DNA of 64,000 nucleotides from Hanleya hanleyi (lineage: Eukaryota; Mollusca; Polyplacophora; Lepidopleurida; Hanleyidae). The notes beneath the pieces are model-generated. The model searched no databases. It had not been told where the DNA came from and saw nothing but the letters and a program-made list of their open reading frames with translations. The position numbers and the translations under genes are program-made. The DNA is taken from the NCBI GenBank assembly GCA_036873755.1, contig JAVTVY010033662.1, forward strand, positions 89,617 through 153,616. The letters are read 5' to 3'. This document shows, one piece after another, positions 56,701-64,000 of this stretch. Every line of letters starts with the position of its first letter. Position 1 is the first letter of the stretch.

Positions 56701-57218
56701 TTGAATGGAAACAACACCTTATGGGCATAGTTGAAGTTCAAAATATGTTATTTCAAACTACGCTTTTCAATTCACCAGATAAACAATGGTATTTCTGTGA
56801 TGCGTTCTCTTTAAACTCTCGTTATAAAACGAAGAAGAGCCGGTTGCCTAGATAATGATTCGGCGGACGGGTGAAATAATGGACGGATAAATTGCATCGT
56901 TTGTGAGCTTCTCTTTACAGCGATAGGCCTACAAGTTGAAAACAAAACACCATGTAAAAAGTTGTGATGTCAAATAACTTCTCATTTCATTATGACACCC
57001 ATGAGAATTATACCATATAATCAAATACAATGACAAGTGCAGAATAACGGTGGCGTTTACCCGAAATAAATCTCTCTCGCTCTTACGTGTATAAAAAAAA
57101 GCCGTGTTTCATTAAGAGAAAGTACACAAGGTTTATGCTAAACATAAATGTTCGTGGCCAGGCTGACGTGAGACAGTATTGGCCGAGGTTTGAAATTAGG
57201 CTTTTTATATAAAATAAT
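53770..57218. other. Intergenic DNA, no recognisable gene
   Basis: A poly-T run lies at about 55580-55600. A GC-richer stretch at 56.25-56.86 kb is open on both strands (160 and 112 codons), but neither translation shows a known domain. It could be an exon or CpG-rich promoter DNA. Confidence 0.45.
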
Positions 57219-57220
57219 CC

Positions 57221-57665
57221 AAGGCGATCGCTTTGATGACGTCACGTTGACGTCATTTTCAGAAAGACATTCTTCGGCCGATTTTACCGTCAGATTTTTC
57301 GATTTTTTTTATGTATGTACTTCCTTCGCAATAAAAACTTCATGATAAATAAGTAAATAATAATCTGGTGTGAAATGAAATAGTTTTTGCTCACTTTTCC
57401 TCATAGAAAGGCAGGAATTTTGAAGGAAATGACGAAAATATCACTTTTCCGGTACCCTTCATGGCCGCCATTTTTAATTTACCTATTATCCGCAGGTTAT
57501 TCAAATAGGCTCAAAATGATGCCAATATGATAACCTACAAATTCACTGAATGTCATCTCTCAATGTTTTGTCCTTTCGCAGATAGGGTAGAACGTTGTGT
57601 AGGCGTGGTGGGTGCATGGTGGTGGGTGGTGGTGTGTGGGGGGGAAAAAGGGGGTCTGGCAGGGT
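57221..57665. repeat. Dispersed ~400-bp repeat with CRE palindromes, copy 2
   Basis: ATGACGTCACGTTGACGTCATTTTCAGAAAG...GGTACCCTTCATGGCCGCCATTTTTAATTTA, aligned with 51057-51480 with many substitutions. It ends in a GT/G-rich stretch. Confidence 0.75.
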
Positions 57666-57779
57666 TAATATATCCCAAATACAACATATTCAACCTTCAG
57701 TTATAAACTGAGGCAGTTGTGAACCAAGTAAAACAAGGGAGATTTGAAAGATAAATATTTACTCCAGCTTCTGCCATTA

Positions 57780-58390
57780 GCCAATCCTTTGTTAAACTCT
57801 GGAGTGAACACATTCCAAAAAGAGGTGAATTATCGTTTCAGTGTATACTTTACAGAATGCAATTCTTCTGCTATTTCTGAGGAAGACAGCTATAGTATTT
57901 CTGTGCAACAGTAAAAATAGATATGGAGAGAGGGGATCACCCAGGCGACAACCGTGCGATACCTGGAAAAAAGAAGTATTAAATTCTTTGACAAGCACGG
58001 ACGATTGTATGTTCTTATGACATATTTCCACCCATTTTCGAATAGAGTTACCAAAATTTAAAAAAATTCCACAGTGTTTTGTATAAAGTTCTAGTCACCC
58101 GAATCGAAGGCTTTTTCGAAGCTGATCAAAAGAATCATTCCCGGGATCTGATTTTTTCGGTATGCTGCATTATGTCATAAGTTAATCTAGTTGTTCCTCC
58201 AATAAATCTTCTAATAATATATGGCAAACATGTTTTAATATTTTGTGCGATAGCAGCAAACCCAATTTTATATCATACATTCAACAATGTTATCGGTCTC
58301 CATTCATGTTTTAGGGATTTTGAAGCAGCTATAATTTCTTGGGACTTATGGTCACCTAACGCTTTCCTGCAATAACTTTGGTACATACAG
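57780..58390 (-). pseudogene. LINE reverse transcriptase relic
   Basis: On the minus strand, pieces in order give a FIGGTTRLTYDIMQHTEK-like segment (about 58150-58220), LISFEKAFDSG (about 58095-58130) and FQVSHGCRLGDPLSPYLFLL (about 57890-57960). These are the RT motifs of L1-like non-LTR elements (usually LIDFEKAFDSV and GxRQGDPLSPYLF). The frame changes between pieces and the YADD box is not recognised. It is an old, inactive fragment. Confidence 0.8.
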
Positions 58391-58394
58391 ATCT

Positions 58395-59565
58395 TCGAAA
58401 AGTTGTTGTTATCTACTGGACTGCTATCTTTTTGAGTATACAGTTTTCTATAAAGTTGAAGGTGTCATATTTCAAAATATCACTACTAAAATGTATATAT
58501 AGAGATCAGAAACAGTCAAAAGCCCAATTCGAATTGCCCATCGACGCTGTTTTACGTTACTTTTGACTGGAACAATACATTATATAACATGCATAATTTT
58601 AGCCAACACAGCTTTTGCGAAGAATTTAACTGTTTTCACTTCGCAAACGCCACAGCGACAGAGAATTTTCTAAACACAGCTAATCGCATACAATGCGATA
58701 ATCTAAAATATGATGAGAATGTTTGTCAATCATGCTTTAATTAAAAAATCCACCACTTTTAAATTTTGGTCAGCTTTGTATATATAGCAGATGAATCAAC
58801 CTGATTTCTAACAGAAGTAACATGCGGTGATACTTTGGTCGATATTTAATTTAAGGGGCTATTGTTCAGCTTTGTTCAGCTGGAAAGCCTGAGGACTAGA
58901 CTCATTTTTGTCTAGACTCGGATATTGTATACACTGTTTCGTGATCCTTACATGAGGTATGGACTGATATCTGAGAATGACGGTTGTCAGTTGCAGGTTT
59001 AACAAGAAAAACCACAGTGCACACAAGTAATTTATATGTAAAGGAGTTGTCAAAAAGTGTCTACAAGATGGTAACTGGTATTGAATATACATGTATCACT
59101 AAACATTTTATTAATGCAGATTGCTGAACATTACAGAAATAGGATTTATTACGAAACACGGAATGTGCCGTACAAGTGGTGTTTTGAAACCTCGTGGGTG
59201 AGGATCACCGAAAACCACTTCAGTTTTTTTTTAGTTTTTCAAAACCCAAAACGTACTAATTTGAGAACCAGGATGATTGGTTTTCCAAATCCCTCTTCCC
59301 GTTGCAGCTCAACTGAGTAGTAGGGTAAGCGTAAATTGAGCCAACTTGACCTCAGAAATTTGCATATTTTGTGGAGGTCACGTGGAGGTCACACAGCCAA
59401 TGAGAAGCGAGTATTTTGACCTCTGACCAAAAAGCTACCTCCAGCACAGGAGAGTTCCAAATTTGCATATCACGTGACCCAGGTCAAAGATGTATTCCTC
59501 CGCGGTGATGCGGTCATGTCTGGCGGTGATTCGGTCTGCTTCCGCGGAGAAAAAGTAGTCCCTAG
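58395..59565. other. Intergenic DNA leading into element-associated repeats
   Basis: Up to about 59330, AT-rich with no gene. From 59340 it contains GGAGGTCACGTGGAGGTCAC, a block similar to 5867 (CTACCTCCAGCACAGGAGAGTTCCAA) and CCGCGG-bearing stretches (59495-59550) resembling the unit of the 1.8-3.4 kb array. Confidence 0.5.
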
Positions 59566-59569
59566 ATAA

Positions 59570-61320
59570 AATGGTCCGATGGGGTCGAGTGAGGTATCAA
59601 AGTGAAGCTTATGTGAAGGGGCATCTAATGGGCTGGGTGGTGGTGGGTTCAAAATGGCGGGTTGTGGGTGGTGGTGGGTTCAAAATGGCGGCCTGTGGGT
59701 GGTGGTGGTGGTGGTGGGTTCAAAATGGCGGGTTGTGGGTGGTGGCGGTAGTGGTAGGTTCAAAATGGCGGCCTGTGGGTGGTGGTGGTGGTGGTGGGTT
59801 CAAAATGGCGGCCTGTGGCTGGTGGTGGTGGTGATGGGTTCAAAATGGCGGCGCAAGGGAGCAAACGAGGCGGTGGGGAGGTCACGGGGAGAAAAAACCC
59901 TCACATTACCCTAAAAAAACCTCTTAGCCATATAATAATAATAATAAACATAATCTATAGGTGTTGTACCATGTTAATAGGATCAGTCTAGCATCTGTAC
60001 CACCCTAGGGTCGAGCGGTTATTGTCCCGTGTATCTCCGCAGAAAATCAACAAACAAAATGGCGGCTCCAGGATGGTATGGGGACGCCCTTTCCACATCA
60101 CGGCGTCGATCATAGCGCCATCTGCACACACTGACGCAAGGGAGACAACTCGTGTGGCCCAAGGATATGGAAATAGCCGTGTTGGAGCTAGGGGAGTTAC
60201 TACTGGTCCAGTGGGGTCGAGTGATGTATCAATGTGAAGCCTATGTGAGGGGGCATCTGATGGGCTGGGTGTGGGGTTGAACTAGCGTCATTCTGCGCAT
60301 GCGCGGTGGCCCAAGGGTATGGAAATAGCCGTTTTGGAGCTAGGGAAGTTACTACTGATCCAGTGGGGTCGAGTGATGTATCAATGTGAAGCCTAGGTGA
60401 GGGGGCATCTGATGGGCTGGGTGTGGGGTTGAACTAGCGTCATTCTGCGCATGCGCGGTGGCCCAAGGGTATGGAAATAGCCGGGTTGGAGCTACGGGAG
60501 TTATTACTGGTCCAGTGGGGTCGAGTGATGTAGCAATGTGAAGTCTAGGTGAGGGGGCATCTGACTGGACTAGTGGGGTTGAACTAGCGTCGTTCTGCGC
60601 ATGCGCGGTGGCCGAAGGGTATGAACATAGCCGTGTTGGAGCTAGGGGAGCTACTCATGGTCCAATGGGGTCGAGTGAGGTATCCAAGTGAAGCTTAGGT
60701 GAAGGGGCATCTAAAGGGCTGGGTGTGGGGTTGAACTATCGTCATTCTGCGCATGCGCGGTGGCCGAAGGGTATGAAAATAGCCGTGTTGGCATGTAGGG
60801 GAGTTACTCATGGTCCAATGGGGTCGAGTGAGGTATCAAAGTGAAGCTTAGGTGAAGGGGCATCTGATGGGCTGGGTGTGGGGTTGAACTATCGGCCTTC
60901 TGCGCATGCGCAGTGGCCCAAGGGTATGGAAATAGCCGTGTTGGGAGCTAGGGGAGCTACTCATGGTCCAATGGGATCATATGAGGTATCAAAGTGAATC
61001 TTATGTGAAGGGGCATCTGACTGGACTAGCGGCTCGGGTTCGTCCAATCAGAAGTGAGTATTTCAAATCCGCCACGGAGCTCTCGTCCAATCAGAAGCGA
61101 GTATTTTGACCCGGTGCATTATGGGACATATCCAAGATGGCGGCACGTATGTTCAAGATGGCGGCACATCCGGTGTCGAAAACTGGCCATTTCTGTCGGG
61201 ATGTGGTCACCTAGTGTCGAAAACTGGACCATGTATGGGTCCCGCTAGACGTGTTGGAGCTAGGGGAGCCCCTAGTGAGGTATCCATGTGAAGCCTAGGT
61301 GAGGGGGTTACACTAGGGTG
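59570..61320 (-). repeat. ~152-bp satellite, reverse orientation (seven or more units)
   Basis: TGCGCATGCGC cores at 60294, 60445, 60595, 60748 and 60901 (spacing 150-153), with GGTCGAGTGA.GTATCA and GGGGCATCTGATGGGCTGGGTGTGGGG blocks. A single unit start at 59570 and degenerate units at 60950-61310 extend the block. It lies immediately left of Polinton element 2. Confidence 0.88.
59640..59870 (+). repeat. GTGG-rich minisatellite with CAAAATGGCGG cores
   Basis: About six units of GGTTCAAAATGGCGG(C/G)CTGTGGGTGGTGGTGG with variable GTG number (38-55 bp). Inserted within the satellite block. CAAAATGGCGGC matches a YY1-type consensus. Related CAAGATGGCGGCAC sequences lie at about 61134 and 61153. 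Confidence 0.85.
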
Positions 61321-61344
61321 ACGTTTCCATTCTGCTGCGCAGGT

Positions 61345-61495
61345 CACGTGGGGGTTGTGACGTCACTTCCGGTTGGGGTGAATGGAGCGTCACCTTGGGT
61401 ACATGTCTAGACTTGTTTGTGTGTGTTGATGTACTGGGTTTTTTCCCCCCACAATGGCGTTCACCTTCGGACGTGGTTTGGTGGGTCTGCGCAAG
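61345..61495. repeat. Left terminal repeat region of Polinton element 2
   Basis: GTGACGTCACTTCCGGTTGGGGTGAATGGAGCGTCACCTT and the following GATGTACTGGGTTTTTTCCCCCCACAATGGCGTTCACCTTCGG are the inverse of parts of 37610-37830. The outer limit is uncertain. Confidence 0.6.
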
Positions 61496-61773
61496 TGTGT
61501 GACGCGCGCGGAGTATTATACAATCGGATAGCGGTTGTCGTGAATAACAACAAGTTCAGCAACATTTATATAGTTTATTACCCCAATGTTACATCATACC
61601 CAGGCTGGGGGAGCCGCCCTGGGTATGTTTAGTATGTTCACAGCAAAACAAGTTGAAATATCAAACACCATGTTTTATTATTTAACACATTGTCACATTA
61701 GGTACAAGGGTTTACTGAGCTCAAGTCAGCGAGCAGCATGTAGAAATAGAGTGTGTGTACGGCATGATATTCA

Positions 61774-62700
61774 TCAGTGCACGGGTGACGCATTCAACCG
61801 ATGGGGGTGATCGGTCAGCTTGGTCAGGAAAAACGTGACATTGGTTACCCTCTCTACCACCCATTGAATGTTGGGGCGTTGACGATGCGCCCATCTCAAG
61901 GGTTCCACGGTGTCCAGTATCTCCAGCATCGTCTCTAGTGACCCCCGGTTAATGATGGTGACCGGCTGGTCAAACACATGGTTGTTGGCACTGGGATAAT
62001 AATACTGTAACTGGTCCGTATTTTTGTGACGTAAGATGTACCCGAAAGCGACATTCAATGTAAAGGCCGTAGTTTGATCGTTGAAGATGGCTTCCACGTA
62101 GCTGCGTAGACAGGTGCGGTTGGTCAGTGGGAAATTGTAGATATCTTGAGGGTGGAAACAGTACCGTGTCATGGACCAATGGCGCCGATCGATGTCACTG
62201 ATTGGATGGTTGTCCTGTAAGAGATCGCTAGGAACATTTATGGGCTCCACCAGAAAATGTTCGATGTTGTCAGGACTCGAAACCGTAACGCTGGGGTCCG
62301 GCTGGATATTCAGGCTCTTCTGAACTGTGGGTATAGGCGGGCTCTCCTTCATCGCATCACCAGTGGCGTTCGTCTCCCCGGGCTTATCTTCACTGGATCT
62401 CACCTTCCGTGGTTCCTCTTCAGTAGGAAGTTGTCGCTCAAACCGTAGAGACGGACCATGAATCAACCGTTGGTGTCGCAGCAACTGACTGCGTCGTTTG
62501 AAGAGTTGATCACAATCCTCGCATGGACACTTGGGTGGCCCATGAATTGAACGTTCGTGGCGCAGTAAAGCATCTTCCCGATTAAATGACCGTGCGCAGG
62601 TTATACAAGTATACAGTCCATCGTTGTGGGTGGAGGCCTCGTGGCGTCGTAAATTATCTAGACGAGTAAACTGCTTCTGGCAAGTTGTGCAAGTGAACAT
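61774..62700 (-). CDS. C2H2 zinc-finger protein equivalent to a Polinton PolB N-terminal module, no polymerase domain
   Basis: 308 residues, intact frame. C2H2 fingers are at about residues 4-25 (CTTC...H...H), 32-53 (CITC...H...H) and 60-82 (CEDC...H...H). An acidic/Pro linker (about 90-155) follows. The C-terminal domain (about 190-300) has YVEAIFNDQTTAF.LNVAFGYIL, QLQYYYPSANNHVFDQPV, RQRPNIQWVVE and VTNVTFFLTKLTDHP. In other invertebrate Polintons I recall this last region leading into the PolB catalytic part; here a stop follows after about 10 more residues. A TATAAAA box lies about 50 nt upstream of the ATG. It faces the left terminal repeat and is divergent from the + strand genes. Likely DNA-binding; the PolB link is from memory and should be tested. 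Confidence 0.75.
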   Translation of the reverse strand: MFTCTTCQKQFTRLDNLRRHEASTHNDGLYTCITCARSFNREDALLRHERSIHGPPKCPCEDCDQLFKRRSQLLRHQRLIHGPSLRFERQLPTEEEPRKVRSSEDKPGETNATGDAMKESPPIPTVQKSLNIQPDPSVTVSSPDNIEHFLVEPINVPSDLLQDNHPISDIDRRHWSMTRYCFHPQDIYNFPLTNRTCLRSYVEAIFNDQTTAFTLNVAFGYILRHKNTDQLQYYYPSANNHVFDQPVTIINRGSLETMLEILDTVEPLRWAHRQRPNIQWVVERVTNVTFFLTKLTDHPHRLNASPVH

Positions 62701-62746
62701 CTTGGTGGTTGATAGAGTGTCTGATGAAATGGCAAGGCCGCTTCCC

Positions 62747-62753
62747 TTTTATA
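62747..62753 (-). promoter_or_regulatory. TATA box of the zinc-finger gene
   Basis: TATAAAA on the minus strand, about 50 nt before the ATG at 62700. Confidence 0.55.
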
Positions 62754-62930
62754 GCACGCTAGCTGGTAATCTATTTTTAGCACACTCTACCCCAAGTCGA
62801 GGATCGAGACTGGTGTACTGGTGTACGACTTAGCCGCATTGCGCGCGCGCACGCATGAAGACCCTTATACATACCCAATGCAGGCGCAGACGCGAAGTGC
62901 CCTGATGATAGACACGGACGTCACCGATCC

Positions 62931-63085
62931 GAAAAGACACGGACTTTACCGAAAAGACACGGACTTTACCGAAAAGACACGGACGTACCCGAAAAGACAC
63001 GGACGTACACGAAAAGACACGAAGGTAAACGCCATTGTGGGAAACCCCCACAGACAGGTCAGTAAAATGCATTCCTATGATGTTC
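62931..63085 (+). repeat. 20-bp repeat (GAAAAGACACGGAC...) and shared tail
   Basis: GAAAAGACAC recurs every 20 bp at 62931, 62951, 62971, 62991 and 63011. It is followed by GCCATTGTGGGAAACCCCCACAGACAGGTCAGTAAAATGCATTCCTATGATGTTCAC, also found in direct orientation within 37485-37735. It lies between the two divergent genes of element 2. Confidence 0.85.
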
Positions 63086-63213
63086 ACGCATAATAAAAGG
63101 ATTGATCTGTAATCTGTGTTGTTGTTGTTGCTCTCTATTTTGGACTAACCCATCAGAATAGTACGTATCACGGACTACACCCGTAGAGCTAGGCGCGCAT
63201 GTGTGACATGGTC

Positions 63214-63220
63214 TATAAAA
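63214..63220 (+). promoter_or_regulatory. TATA box of tail-anchored protein gene
   Basis: TATAAAA 56 nt before the ATG at 63270. Confidence 0.55.
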
Positions 63221-63269
63221 CACATGGTCTCTCGGGATCACACACCTTCATTTCTACGGTTGCAGAGCC

Positions 63270-63596
63270 ATGACGGAGATCCAGCCCTGTGCGACTCGCA
63301 TTTTACAGCATGCCACCGCGGTGAATTCATTCACGGGTTACCGAGCATTGGTCCGGTCCATGTTTGCAGATGGCGACGACAACGAGGGACGACGCCAGAT
63401 CCTGAACGAGTTCACAGAAGCGGTCCTCCACAGAGTGCACTCGATGGAGAGGCGTGCCATCAGTCACCACTACTGGACTATGACAGCCATCCTTGATGCT
63501 CGCGCTATGGACCAGGAGCGCTCACGCCGGAACCAGCGCCGGCTGGTTGGCCTCACACTAGTCTGTGCCCTATTGACCCTGGCGCTGTGGTATTGA
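63270..63596 (+). CDS. Small tail-anchored membrane protein of Polinton element 2
   Basis: 108 residues. The soluble N-terminal part (MTEIQPCATRILQHATAVN...) is followed by an Arg-rich stretch (RSRRNQRR) and a C-terminal hydrophobic segment (LVGLTLVCALLTLALWY, about residues 91-108) that ends the protein, as in tail-anchored proteins. I do not recognise the family. Its TATA box and position beside the PC4-like gene place it in the element's non-structural set. The counterpart in element 1 is lost. The next gene's TATA box lies 11 nt after its stop. Confidence 0.65.
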   Translation: MTEIQPCATRILQHATAVNSFTGYRALVRSMFADGDDNEGRRQILNEFTEAVLHRVHSMERRAISHHYWTMTAILDARAMDQERSRRNQRRLVGLTLVCALLTLALWY

Positions 63597-63606
63597 GAGT
63601 GGGGAC

Positions 63607-63614
63607 TATAAATA
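63607..63614 (+). promoter_or_regulatory. TATA box (TATAAATA) of PC4-like gene 1
   Basis: GACTATAAATACGAGG lies 58 nt before the ATG at 63665. It is near-identical to the box at 27560. Confidence 0.65.
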
Positions 63615-63664
63615 CGAGGGTCAGACAGAGTGTGTGTCATTCACCGTTCGACATTGGACCAAGC

Positions 63665-64000
63665 ATGTCACCCGTCCTACGAGCCATCCTGCCCCTTACA
63701 TCCCGGGTGGGGTTACACGTCTATGAAGACAAAGTCACCCTGGTGGAAGACCGTGGAGTTTGCTGGTCGCCCGCTGAGACCGTATCGAATACGGTGACGC
63801 TACCTCGTGACGGCTGGACCAAATTTAAACGGGTGTTGAGCGGCGAGCTCGATGGACACGTCATCCACATAGACAATGCCATCTACGTATACCGTGGACC
63901 TTTCTTCCCACGTCTGGGCCGCTACCAAGATGCTACGCGAAGTTTCACCCTAGACCCCGATCTGTGGACAGCCTTCGAGAAAGTGGTGTCTATCGTGGAC
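63665..64000 (+). CDS. PC4-like protein 1 (runs off the window)
   Basis: Start MSPVLRAILPLTSRVGLHVYEDKV; 112 codons are visible. It is nearly identical to element 1's truncated copy from AETVSNTV onward (RDGWTKFKRVLSGELDG, NAIYVYRGPFF, FTLDPDLWTAFEKVV). The alternating strand pattern and final helix suggest a PC4/SUB1-like single-stranded-DNA-binding fold, an inference by pattern. It gives the full N-terminus missing at 27127 and allows the two elements to be joined on one map. Confidence 0.7.
   Translation, partial: MSPVLRAILPLTSRVGLHVYEDKVTLVEDRGVCWSPAETVSNTVTLPRDGWTKFKRVLSGELDGHVIHIDNAIYVYRGPFFPRLGRYQDATRSFTLDPDLWTAFEKVVSIVD

Larger units (their letters stand above)
61340..64000. mobile_element. 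Polinton/Maverick element 2 (left part, continues past window)
   Basis: Contains a terminal-repeat match (61355-61490), a minus-strand zinc-finger gene, a + strand tail-anchored protein gene and the first PC4-like gene. The last is nearly identical to the one at 27.1 kb in element 1, so both belong to one family. The remainder lies beyond the window. Confidence 0.85.

Noticed and set aside
56246..56855. Host exon on either strand
   Set aside because: Both strands are open, no known domain is visible and no splice signals stand out. Left as unassigned.
61774..62700. Host zinc-finger transcription factor
   Set aside because: It lies inside a Polinton next to its terminal repeat and has a broken paralogue at 6.6 kb with the same surroundings.

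Overview
This is animal (metazoan) genomic DNA, most likely from a mollusc or another lophotrochozoan. It has no bacterial gene organisation. It holds AT-rich non-coding DNA, satellites, foldback elements, a 5S-rRNA-headed SINE with a CTCA-type tail, a LINE relic, several copies of a Naiad-type Penelope-like retroelement and the remains of Polinton/Maverick DNA transposons. Only one short host-gene candidate is visible, a secreted first exon at 21.4 kb. The taxon call rests on the SINE style and the repeat mix and is an inference.

Layout. 0-3.4 kb: a foldback element, a ~150-bp satellite, a cluster of transcription-factor-like motifs, and a ~1.6 kb array of 20/21-bp units. 3.6-5.9 kb: a MITE and unassigned DNA. 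6.0-11.0 kb: Polinton-derived material, comprising satellite, a broken zinc-finger/PolB-N-terminal gene, and a 3.3 kb inverted repeat whose two arms each carry a two-finger gene and a Cys-rich gene. 15.3-19.0 and 22.6-26.3 kb: two nearly identical ~3.7 kb direct copies of a Naiad element plus 1.2 kb of its 3' flank, including a tRNA-Gln-like sequence. 27.1-37.9 kb: a Polinton on the + strand. In order it carries two PC4-like genes, integrase (split by a third Naiad copy), a membrane/stalk protein, a packaging ATPase, a small membrane-active-type protein, a basic core-type protein, penton (broken), a pVI-like protein (frameshifted), an intact major capsid protein and an intact adenain-type protease. 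Satellite and a terminal repeat follow. 37.9-59.3 kb: old Naiad fragments, the SINE, a 29-bp tandem array, several foldbacks, a dispersed repeat pair, a LINE relic and long stretches without recognisable genes. 59.6-61.3 kb: satellite. 61.35 kb to the window end: the left part of a second Polinton, with a terminal repeat, an intact three-finger gene on the minus strand, a tail-anchored protein and the first PC4-like gene, cut by the window edge.

How it fits together. The left part of the second Polinton and the right part of the first overlap in the first PC4-like gene, so together they outline one element family. In that composite no DNA polymerase B catalytic region is found. What appears instead is only the C2H2-finger/N-terminal module that I believe normally precedes Polinton PolB, and it ends at nearly the same point in two separate copies. 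Genes of the non-structural set share a TATA box about 45-60 nt before the ATG. The element ends and the associated satellites carry many matches to NRF1, ETS-CRE, YY1 and E-box consensus sites. The structural module is largely intact while integrase, penton and the pVI-like gene are broken, so this copy looks immobile but recent.
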